A stretch of 64,000 nt of DNA from Acanthaster planci. Taxonomy: Eukaryota; Echinodermata; Asteroidea; Valvatida; Acanthasteridae. The DNA is taken from positions 1,080,413 through 1,144,412 of the forward strand of contig NW_019091405.1 of the NCBI RefSeq assembly GCF_001949145.1, read 5' to 3'. This document shows positions 23,401-35,400 of the stretch, one piece after another. Below the pieces are notes generated by a model. The model worked only from the letters and a program-made list of their open reading frames with translations. It was not told where the DNA came from and ran no database searches. The stretch's first letter is position 1. Every line of letters starts with the position of its first letter. The position numbers and the translations under genes are program-made.

Positions 23401-26400
23401 ATCTGTGCCCAAAGGTCACACTGCCACCTGCAGAGTCCACACATGCATAGAGACTGTGCTTATATGCAAGGGATGCAGCACTACCAACATGCCCCCCCAT
23501 CCGAGAGTGCTTCATGGAGGTGACCCAACCAGTATCCCCTGGGGTAGCTGCTTGGCCAGATTTGAGGGTTTGACTAGTCCCTCAGCCATGATCATCAGGG
23601 GGGGGATGAGCCCACAGTTTGCAGCTTTAACATGATTCTGGAAGGGGAGGAAATAAAATAGACCCTCCAAAAAAAAAATCGCATTTCTCTCATGATTTTT
23701 CAAAACAAAACAAAAAAAACTGAGGGGGCCATGCTCCTTGTTGGCCCCCATGATCTGCTCCTGCATGCACTTTGTATGTGAGGCTTTCTTTCCCGTAACA
23801 CGCTAGCAGATCAACTGTTTAACTCCTGATACATTCATTACAATCATGAGGACCTCTACAAAAACACCAGAAAAAATGGGAACAGAGCTTAGGGTAACTT
23901 TAATCTTCTTTGTTGAGACCTATATGTACTCTCTTTTCATACACAGGCCTACACATTCATGTTCAAAAGGATGATCTCTTTGAAACACAAGTTTCTCATT
24001 TGATTACTTTCAAAAGCATGACGCCACAGTAGTCATCGTGAATCATCAAGAAAAATGCATACATGTACATACTGTGAACAATCTCCATACAATAAAAGGA
24101 TCCTGACAGCCCCCCCCCCCGACTGCGGATCGCTGCTCTTCCTGCACTCATGCTAAGGTCACAGTCAGGTCTATTTTACGTGCATTCCCTCATCCGAATA
24201 CATTTCACAGGATTATGCAAAAGCACGCACTTGGGTTGACTTTCCACATTTCTCAGAACATGGACTTCTTCATATCCCAATGAAAGCTGTGACTTAATCC
24301 ATGACTTCATCTCAAAAATTCCCCCACCCCAACAAACAAACAAACAAACTTTAAAAAAAAAATCCCTGTCGATGTATGACCTTGAGGCTGTCACCATGAA
24401 GCTCTCAGCTGTCTACAAGATATGCCCTTGACCCAAGCTAATCCACAAATACAGACAACTAAAAACAGTGCTGACGAAAGCCTAGCTTAGAAAAACTGAC
24501 AATATTTTACTTTTGATGATATAGGCCATATGCATATTTCTGTCCTTATTTCAATTCAGTAATACCAGCAATGAAACGACCAGAAAAAAATTTCATAGTG
24601 CAATTCGGTATTTACTTTTCAAGAATTTTCGGTCTAATTCAAGTTGCACACATCAGCGTGCGTGAAGAACTGTTGCATGGATCACATCTATTTTAGCACT
24701 CTCGTCAGCTGCATATTCAACAGATTTACACAAATTCACTTCCATTTTCCCCTTTCCAAATTTCCCAGAGCAAGCGCGTCACGTCCCCCTGAAAGGATGT
24801 ACGACCTCATAAAATTCCCCTCATTGGCCAACAGTAACCATGACTTTGAGGTCGTTGAGTATGGGCTAATGTACTTCAATTACATAGGCTACAATTTGAT
24901 TTCACTTTCAAAAAGCACACTGGCTATGCCAACACCTGCAGGAAGAAGGGCCTGCCTAACTGGATTTTTTTGTGAGGGGAGGGGACTACACTCTAAGTCG
25001 GCATCTAACTTTTCCAGCCCGAACTGGGATCTGTGGGAAAATGAAAGCCTTGAGGAATACCACCAAGAAGTGAAGACATAAACACAAGCGCAACTTGAAA
25101 AATCCTTTTAGGATAAAGTGTAGCGAAAAAGTGCACTTTCAACACAGTATCGCTTTCTTCCCCTCTCCAAATTTCCCTGAGCATGCATCAGATAACCCAA
25201 ATAGGTTGTGACTTGATGTATGATCTCATACAATTCCCGGTACTGGCCAACAGCAATGGAAGACACCAACCAGGACATTTGACCATGACTTTGGGATTGT
25301 TGACACGTTGAACATCTAACAAAAAAAGCATGGTGCAATAACAATAGATGCTCATTGTTAGTGAACTGTTTCTTTTGTTAGATGTTTGTCATGTGAGCAT
25401 GGGAAAAAATTACAAAGGCTAAAATTCAATTTAGTTTCAAAAGACCATACCTGGTATGTCAACAACTTCAGGAAAATGTCCAGACTTGCCTGCCTAACTA
25501 GATTATTTTTTTTGCCCAACTAGATTTTTCTTGGGGGGGGAGAGGAAGGGGAAGAAGTAGACGTCTAACTTTTCCAGCTGGAGCTAGAATCTGTGGGAAA
25601 ATACGGTAGAAGCCTTGAAGAATACCACCAAGAAATGTAGACATGAACATGTGTAACTCGATAATGAACTGCCTAAGATTAAAAATAAATGATTCTTTTT
25701 ACCCTAAGAGAGCCCAGCTTTTTCTGGACAGCCTGAGTGGATTCTTCATCCCAAAGAACTTAGCTGTCCCACGCCTGATCTTTTCAAAACTTGAAATTCA
25801 TGTGGACACACTCATTATGAGAAAGACAGTGAAGTGTAAATTTAAGTCGACAGGGGTTTTGCTGTTATGGCCATCTGAAGTTCATGGCATCACACATCGG
25901 CCCATGTGCATTGAGAATGTGAACAATGTCCACTGATTTGGGGGTGACCTGTCTTTTAAACAATTGCATTTGGAGAGAAAGGTATGTCCGATTCTCACAA
26001 AATTGGTTTAAAAATTACAGCAAGACATAAAATGTCCTAAGGGCTTGGTGTAGGAAAAAAACTGCATCGTAACGATATCAGAAAAATGTTGGGAGGGGTG
26101 AGTGGATTCCGTCCCATCCCCCCAGCTCTTTCAAGGTTTAAAGCAATATAAAAACTCAAGCCAAAAAAGTTAGCTACAACTTTGACTCCCTGTCAGTCAG
26201 TAAAGGACAAAGGAAGTGAAAACAGTGGATATGATTGCTTAGTATTGTGTGTTGCAATTCAAACATTATAAACAACTTCAGGACACAGTAATTACAAGTA
26301 CCTAAATAGACTTGTCAAGCAAGACATCCTCAGTCATGCCGAGATGCCATTTAAAGAAAATTAAGAGTTCACTCCAATTCTTTTCAGATTAACAGCCAGT

Positions 26401-29400
26401 GCCAATTAAACTAATTAATCTGAGATTAATGAAGCCTTTCGCTCAAATTTTAGAGGCTGCATGAGCAGTAAAATTATGCACAAAGCAGAATCTACAGTAT
26501 ATCTGGTAAGCTTTGGTTTTGGGAGTGGGCCGATTCCCTCCCAGATCAATAACACTGAGGGCAGGTAGCCTTCACCATGCAAATAGAGTATGGTATAATG
26601 CCCAGGATGGCCCTTCTATGTTGAAATGTCGCAAACACATGTCTGCTAGTTTTTGAAAGTCATCATAATCACAGTTGAACAAGAGTGGAGATTAAATGCA
26701 ACATAATAGTAATAATCAGAAACCTTTTATGTAATGCATGTTGGAGAAATTGAAGCCCAGTATTTGCAAATATTGATGACACTATTTGAAAACCAACGAA
26801 ATGGATTCAGAAATGTTCAGCCAATTCTGGAACAGGTTCAAATTGGAGGAATCCCTCCTGTTTGAGTACAAGACTGTGATGCAACCAGAACTAAATATCT
26901 CTCAGGGTAATTGGTCTCTTTTGATCGGGGAATTGGACTAGTTTTTACCAAGCAAATTCTTCTCAGTGTTCAGCACAGTTAGTCCTGCTTCACAGCTACA
27001 CCAAGCGTGCCTATATGACTGTGCACCAAAGATCCAAACTGAACACCTCAGACCATGACACCGGTGAAGTGATCCGGAACAAGCCCTTGCAGCAACCAGA
27101 GCACGCTGGCTGCCTACGCTTGTCTGTCCAGGCACTGACAATCCCCACAGGAACATGGGGAGGTTTGCACTCCAAACTGAACCAGCCAATCTGGGAGGGT
27201 TTTTCACTGAAATCTAAAAAAATAGTCTCCGCTGTTGCCTGAGTGTTTGCACAGATGTCAGACAGAGCCAGTTTTTTCTGTTTTTTCTGGTGAAAGTTAA
27301 TCCAAAACCTGCCCACAGATTGTTATCGTTTTTTCTTTTAACAATGAGTTTCAGACCGCAGAAATGACTGCCACACATAAATACATGCTTGTCAAAGAGG
27401 TTCATATTTGCAAACAGTGCATCATTCATTGCCTAATTTTAAACAACTTCCAGGAAAAGTGGGTTATAAAAATCCTGCATTACCGTAAGAGTTCTACTTA
27501 TTTTCAGTTTCTTTGTTCAATTAACTGGAAAAAGGTTTAGCCTCTCATATTGAAAATTGTGGTCCTTTAACACACACAAACTTACTTTTAAATTCATACT
27601 GAAAAAAAGTGAAGAAAAATAACAATACAAGTTGGAAAAGAAGATTGCGAAAATCTTAACCTAAACCCACTTCTGCCATTTCATTGTGTAACTGAATTTC
27701 CTCAATGAACCAAGATTTGACTGGCAGTGCATTTTATCAATTTCTGTCATGGTTTATTTGATGAAACTCCCTCAAATAGGACACGGACCTCTGTCCTGAC
27801 ACTCAATAAGGCAGACCACAAAACAAATATATTTTGTTCCTGCTTTTGTGCCCATTCTGTAGAACCGAATGTTCAAATATTCCATTATTTGAATTGACAA
27901 GCCTTGACACGTTACATGGCCTGAATGATCTTCAGTTCCGAGTTCTGCAAAATCTTCCAGGATGTTACGCAGATGGTTCAGGTGTGAGGAACCTGTACAG
28001 AAAATTATTACTTGACAAATAAGGGCTTGGCACCCCTTGAAAGTTCTAAGGACAAAGAATGTGCCATTGTATTCCTACACAACGAAATTTTGCCAGGTTT
28101 CAAGCAAAAATACTGGGACTGAGGTTGACAAAATAAATTTAATGAGCCATGAGAGTTATTGATTTTTTTGAGGAGGGGTCGTTTTGTTTATTTCCTTCAA
28201 TTAATTTTATTTTCCGTTTTAGCAATATAACGACTTTGTGTTAATGGCTTGAGCCTAAATGCTTTTCACAGAATGATATCAATGCTGAGAGACATTATTT
28301 TATGCTGAGAGTGAACTACATGTTCAACAAAACTGTCAAAACTAATCTGATTTTTATTTACTGTTTAGCTGTAAACTAGGTCACCAAATTCCTGAGCCCA
28401 TGCCAATTAAGTCTGATTCCCCATCCCCACTAAAATTTCAAAGCCGACATTTTAACTTATCGCCCATTTCCTCTGTGTAAACAAACCTTACCAGGTAAAG
28501 TGAAGACCAGCCAAGCTTTTTTGCCTTGAAGTCAATTGCCTAGATAATAAAACCAATGTCAGACCTAAGTCAACTCTTGTAAACTCCAATGAAGACCACA
28601 TGTTCCTACAGGGGCATGTTTACGGATCAATCACCACTTACCAAGCTTGGCCAAGATCCCCTAGAGACCGGAAATCTCTAAGATGTGGTCTCTGGTTCTC
28701 TACAAAGAGCCCACTCCATCAACTCCATTACAGGCTTCATATTTGCCAGGGTCAAAGTTGTTAACATTAAAAATGCTGCCCTGCCACATTAGCATGGGGG
28801 GGGCCCTGCCCCCCCCCACAAATTCCCAGTGCCCCCTCCCCCTCCCCTGACCCCCACTAAAAAAAAACAATTTTCCAATCACTTCAAAACCTCTACCCTT
28901 TTCTGTTTTAGGTGACACAGAGTGTTACTGAAACTGTAACCTACATGTAGCTTTCCGGCCAAATAAAAACTGCAATTCAATATGCAGAGTTACTTTGGAA
29001 CACCAAGGTCTAGAACAAACCGTTTCTTCAGACAAGCAACTTGAAGTCAGAATAAAGCTCATTCTCAAGGCTTTGCACAATGTGGCGCATTTTGTCAGAT
29101 TAAAAAATATTAAGAATAACAAGATTGTCATCCATTGTCTGAGAATGAAACGTACATGTATGCCTGCTTTTTGTCTAATCTTGAGCTTACTCCTACTTTG
29201 AGATTACAAAAGTAGGAGGGGAAAGACACTGTTATATGCCGCAAAACATCTTAAGAAAATGGCTTCCTAGACAGACATGTGTAGAGTGATGTAAGTTGCC
29301 CAACCTCCGAGTCCAACACTGCAACTCTTTGACCTTTCTCTCATGGTAAACAAATTGCAGTCCACGGCCAGAGAAACTATTGTGTCCTTTGGCAAGTCTG

Positions 29401-32400
29401 CAACAATAAAAGAACGCTACTTCCGAATGCCATAATCTCCTTAATTTGTTGTACCTTGGGTGACCACCTAGCAAGAGGCATATGGCATTCCCAAAATATT
29501 ACCCAAAGGTCTTGAACTTTGAAAGTGAAGAAAACCTTGAAATACTGCGGTTATGCACGTTGACAGCAAACATTCATCAAAGTGGTAGAACGGTGGAAAA
29601 CTAGATATGCCGCTGTGTACATGTACATGGATGCCTGTTGATCAGGTGGAAAATTTGTCCAGAGAATAACAGTCATTCAGGTAGAGTTGAGATTCTCCTT
29701 TTTTACATTCACTCCTACAACTCTTGAGGGCAGTCTAATCTTTCACTGCTGGGTGCAGAGTGCCCCAATTCAAGAAAAATTCTCCGCCTGGCGGAGGTGC
29801 ACCAAAAGTACCCCTAGAGATTGTTTCAAAAAGAGGGGTCTGTTTGGGCCGAGAAATGGTGGGATTGTGCCAGTATGGCCCGGGATCATCTCTGTAGATT
29901 CAGGGGCACCCATCTGGGGGCGAAGCAGACAAAAATGGGATTGAAAATTTGTCAGAAGAGCTTAAGGTGAGGGATGTCATTTGAAAAAGAGAAGACCTGG
30001 GAACATTGACTTTTTTGGGGTGAGTTTGTTTTTGGCGGATGATTAAAAAATGCATTGGTTAACCTACTAAAAATTGAAAATCAAATGAAATCTGAAGGAC
30101 CAAACAACACATTGTTTTTTGTTTGAGAGGCCTCAGGGACTTCAATTGCCTGTCATGGGGCTCCAAACTTGGTTGAGTTTACACTATTTTCAATGGAGCT
30201 TGAACTGGTTCAGTGCACCCTATGCTGTGCATGCCTGTGTGTGCAGAGTACTGCATCAGAGATTGCAAAACACACACATTGTGCTACAAAATTGAAGGGT
30301 CAGACCTACATGTACAGTGTATGCTTTTCATATCAAGCAACTACCTAATACACCTCTTTAACTCTGACAGATTTTTCTCTCTTTTTAGGGGGGAGGGGAA
30401 ACAAATCTGTTGCCCTTAAATTCCTCAGGTTTTACTAGATTGCTTCTTTAAGAGTGAGGACCTCCGTGTAGAAAGTGAGGACTTTCAGAAGCCCAAGGCT
30501 TAACCTTCTCACAGTTAGGGGAAGAGGTCACAGGTTTGTTACTTTTCAACTTCCACTCGACTGCCTCTTCGGCCAGGAGAGCTTCTATAATCGTGATTAT
30601 TTTTAGAAACCTGAGGCTTAAACTTATCACAATTAGGGGAAGGAACACAAGTTTGTGACTTCTAAATTTGTTAACTTCCACTGGACTGCCTGTTATCCCT
30701 GAGGACTTCCGTATTTAAGTGAAGACTCAAGACTTAACCTTCTGACCTTTTGGGGGCGGGTGGAGAGGGTAACAGGTTTTTAGTTTTGAAGTCTTCAACT
30801 TTCACTGAAATGCCTCTTTGGCCATGACGACTTCTGTCTTAAAGTGAGGACTCTTAGAAGCCTGAGGGATATCCTTCTGTCTTCCAATTTTTTTTTTCAC
30901 TTCGACTGTACTGACTGTCCGGGCTGAAGACGTCTGTAAAGCCTCCGGCATTCTTAACGTCCTCTAAAGCCTCAGGCATTCTTAACCCTGATGCCTACTT
31001 GGCTATAAAGGAACGTGTTTCAAATCAAGAAGTAGAGAGCGACTTTACTGTGCCCCAGCTCCCTGAGGCATCATCTCCCACATGTCCCATGCCAGACACA
31101 GGTCATGTACCGACCCACAGAGCAGGTCGGCAGCATCCTTGGCAAGGACAGACTCCAGGGTAGGGGAGGAAACAGGAGCCACTGAGAGGAGAGCTTGGCG
31201 ATGGGGCAGCATGCTCAAGAGTGATGGACTATGCATGATTATTAAAGGTTACCACTCAGTGAAACAAGCAATTGGGCATGTATTTTTGAGAGGTTGCATC
31301 ATCTAAGGAAAGACAAAATATTCCGGGAATAGTACTTTCCTGTAAGACTGGAATTGAAGAAATTTCTTTTAAAAAATTGTCCAGATGACTTCCTATCATG
31401 GTCTAACAGGTTCAGGGGTAAGTACCATTGAAAGGATGGTAGCAAACATCCTGTTCTGACCAAACGCCAAACCCCTGGGAAAACCCCAGATTATTCAATA
31501 TTGCTCACCTTTCATCCATGTTTTCATGTCAAGAGCCGGTACAGATGTGAGGGAATTTCCAAGGATGACCTGTTATTCTCAGGACCAATAACCATATATC
31601 GCAGTCTTAAGGGGGTGGTTTCATGTATGTCTGAGTGTCAAAACGTGCACACTTCAGGAGTTTCCTTTTTCCCTCTCCCAGCCCAGTTTGATACAGCTGC
31701 TATCCAAGCTATTTTGGCCTGAAAGAAACATTTTGTCCATCCACAAGTGACTGTGGTACAAAGAGGCAGCTAGGTGTAACTTCAAGAGTATTATTCACCC
31801 GAAAAAGAGATGCAACAATTGAAATCTCAACTCTCATCCTGGCTCTGACACTGGCTCAAAATAAAGGATTACAAAAAAGGATCTCCTGTGCAAGCAGTTT
31901 ACTGACAGGAGTAAGATGAAATGTACTAAGTATTTAAAGGTTACTTGTTCTACAACTTAAAGAGTATTCACAGACAGTTCTGCAGCACTTTGTATTTTTG
32001 CCAGCCTGTGTTACATGTATGTTTGGAGCATTTCCCATTGGGCACAGCTTGTGATACAAAGAATACATTTTTAGGAACAACTGAAATGTATGCCCTGGTC
32101 TATGGGAAAGCACGTTTGCTGGTCACATGTTGGTTTCCTTGCTCTATGGATTAATATACATGTACTATCCACAACAAACCTGACTTTTGAATTTCTACAT
32201 TCACTTACAGTGTATTTTGTTTTGAAAGGTTTTCTGAAAAGCTGATCAACTTTTGGGGGGATTTTCCAGGCAATGTAATATTTTAGTATTTCAGTGAAAC
32301 GTTTCTATTACTATTTCTTACTTCATTGGAAATTGTTTAGGTGGGACAAAAATCCATTACATGTTATGCAGTGTACATGTATACAGCATGCCTCTATTCC

Positions 32401-35400
32401 TAAGGCATTTGGTATTGGGTATGTGTATGTACCATAACATTACTCTTATAGACTCTGTGTACTCCAGAACTGAGAGGTACATGGAACATGGATTTTTATT
32501 GAGTGTTGAAGAACAATAACGGATATTGGTTTATGTGCCATCAAACTGAAGCAATCAATGTGGAAGGTACAGCTTCCTGGCATTCCAGCCACACATTCTT
32601 CCATGCTGGTAACAGTAAGTCACCAGGGGAATATTTGATGCCACGTTAATAACTGGGGAAATATTTGGGGGGGGGGGTACAATAATGCATCAGATTGGAT
32701 GTTCACACATTAGGGGAGAAGTTGGCCTTGAGATGGCACACTGTTGTGGGTAAGGAGAGATGGCTCGGGGCAGAGGTGTGGACGTTGAGTGAGCCTATGA
32801 GACAACTGTTTGCACACTCAATTACATTGTACAAGTTGGTAGGTAAGACAGGTATGATTCACCAGGAATCAAGGGGGGCTGCATACCATGCTACACCGGT
32901 GACCCTATCACATCATAGAGACCTCTTGTAAACCTAAGGACAGGTACAGTGTAGACAAGCACCCAGAGCTGCTGGCTGCAGTCTGATTGGCTTAAAATCT
33001 GTGTAACTGCAGGACGGAACACTGAACACTCTTTGCACTTTGCAGGCCTTAAGGTATTGCCTAAGTTCGTTATAAATTAATCATGAGTACAGTCTTGCAT
33101 GATGCGATTTATACTTATCGGAAATATGAAACACTATAAAAATATTAAAAACGTAAAGTTTCTACCTTTATCAGTCTGGATTTACAAATAACTTCCAAAG
33201 AAACGGCCACAACCTTCATTTCCATTATTTTGAAACTGAAGTTACAGGGCAACGTAACATGATCCTATTAATAGTCAATAGAGAGCATTTTAAAACTAAA
33301 TAAGCCCAGACTTATAACAATCAACAAAATAAAAATTAAATGAAAGATACAAAAGGGCGTGGGTGGAGAAAAAAAATGTACTGAAATATGACTTGAAGAT
33401 GTGTCAAATACCGTGTTGGAGTACTCGTACTCGAACTCAAGTACAACTAAGGCCCGTACTGGATTGTAAGTGCTCGAAAAAAACAAGTATTATTTGGCCA
33501 GCTCATAAGTCAGACACCTCATAGGTCCAACGCCTCAAAAGACCAACAATTCTTTATTAGTTTATTTCGGCCTATAGATCTGATGCTTCAAAATCTGATG
33601 CCTCAAAAGTCTGATGTTTGATCTGATCATAGTCAAAGCTCAATAACGTTTGTTACGAGTATACACGGCATGCAGGGCACTAGACTGGTTATTAGACTGG
33701 TGATAAGTGTTCAATGCTTTTCCAATGCCCAATCAGCATTGTGGAATCCAGTTTTCCTACCAGGGTCTACCGTGGGAGCAAGGTAGACCATGGGAACGAA
33801 GTTGAAGCTCACTCGCGGGCAACATGTCGCTCGGGCCTGCTGGGTGTATGTTGTTCAAAGTGCGCATAGGCAGATAACTATAACTATACTCAGAAATTTC
33901 AGCACTAACCATACAGTTTTCTAAATATAACTCTATGGCTTAAACCCAATGACCTTTGTCGTCACACTATTACAAGTCGCCTTATTCCAACCATCAGCGT
34001 GTATGTTTATTTGTCGTCACTAGACTCAGGGCAATTATTTGGTAAAACTCCCTGTGTTTCCAGTCAATTGGCTCCAAAGCCTCGTGAAATCAGTCCAAGG
34101 CACGAGGACGGAAAGGGTAAATCGCAACCTCCTCTCCATGGGCTGCACATGCATTCCTTCGCGCAAGGCATTTTCAAACCAACATGATGCGGCAAGATTG
34201 TATCCATGACAATGAAGTTGGGTAAATCGCTCTTTGTTGAAAATGCGTCACAGTCTCTGGTGGCGAGTTCGATTCAGATGCTAGACTACGGTTAACATGT
34301 TCTTCTCATCAGAAATTATATCTTGGTGCTTTAAGGATCACAAGGAATATTTCACCAATGGACAGAAGCAACGCATGTCTTTGCATGCATGTCTTTGTGT
34401 AAGTTAACGTCCTGAATGCAAGCATGATGCAAGTGTGGGCAAATATTCCGTGCCCGTGCGCCACCTTCCCAGAACTATTGTGCAATTTTTAAGCAATGAA
34501 TCATGAAAGGTGTACCTATAAATACATGTAGTTGGAGTCATGTTCGGAATTTGGAAGTTATACTGTCATACATGTAGTTTGGAATGAATTTGAGAAAGCT
34601 AATATTGGCAATAAGTGAAAGACACCATGACATCCAAGCACACAATTCTGAATATGAAGAGTGATGTGACCACATACATGTACATGTACAAGATTTATTG
34701 CTTAAAACAACACTTTTTAGTATGCATGTTAATTTCTAAGAATACATGCTAATTACTTAACTTATTAATTACACGTAGCAGTGCAAATTTCCATAATATT
34801 TCAGTTGTACAATGTACACAGGATGTCCTCGATTATCTTTTTACTCGTCTCAGCCTGTACATGGACTCTGAAAAATTCCTACTCAGATTTTGGGCTCAGT
34901 ACTTGATTAAGAAGTACTCAGACTCAGCCCGTACTCGGCACTGTGTGTACTCGGTAAACTTGGTACTTAAGTTTTGGTACTCGACTACATTACTGGTTAA
35001 ACGACATCCAAGCAAAAATGATACAAACAGAGAATGGGGTCAGGAGTGTGGTCCACACAGGAACTGAGTTTAAACTCTCAGCAGAATGCGCACAAGGTCA
35101 CAGCATCTCTGTGGGAAAAGAAATGCATGGAGTGTGGGTGCAGTGGTAATCTTGAGATTTCCTTCAGTAACAGTGTTATTTTGCACTTTTTTTTTTACAG
35201 CTGAAACGGTATAGGTGTGTATGCATTTGCACATGTACACTGACTCATACTGTCCTGGATTTAATGTACATGTACACCAATGCTTGGTGTGACACTCTCG
35301 CCAAAATCTCTACGTGGCAACTGTAAATACAATAACATCATGTACCTTAATACAAAACCATGCCTTCATGCAAGGTGCTATATCAATATTACCCATAAAC

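Noticed and set aside
24644-25081. 145-codon plus-strand ORF
   Set aside because: Lies over copy 1 of a tandem duplication and is broken by indels in copy 2; no similarity recognised.
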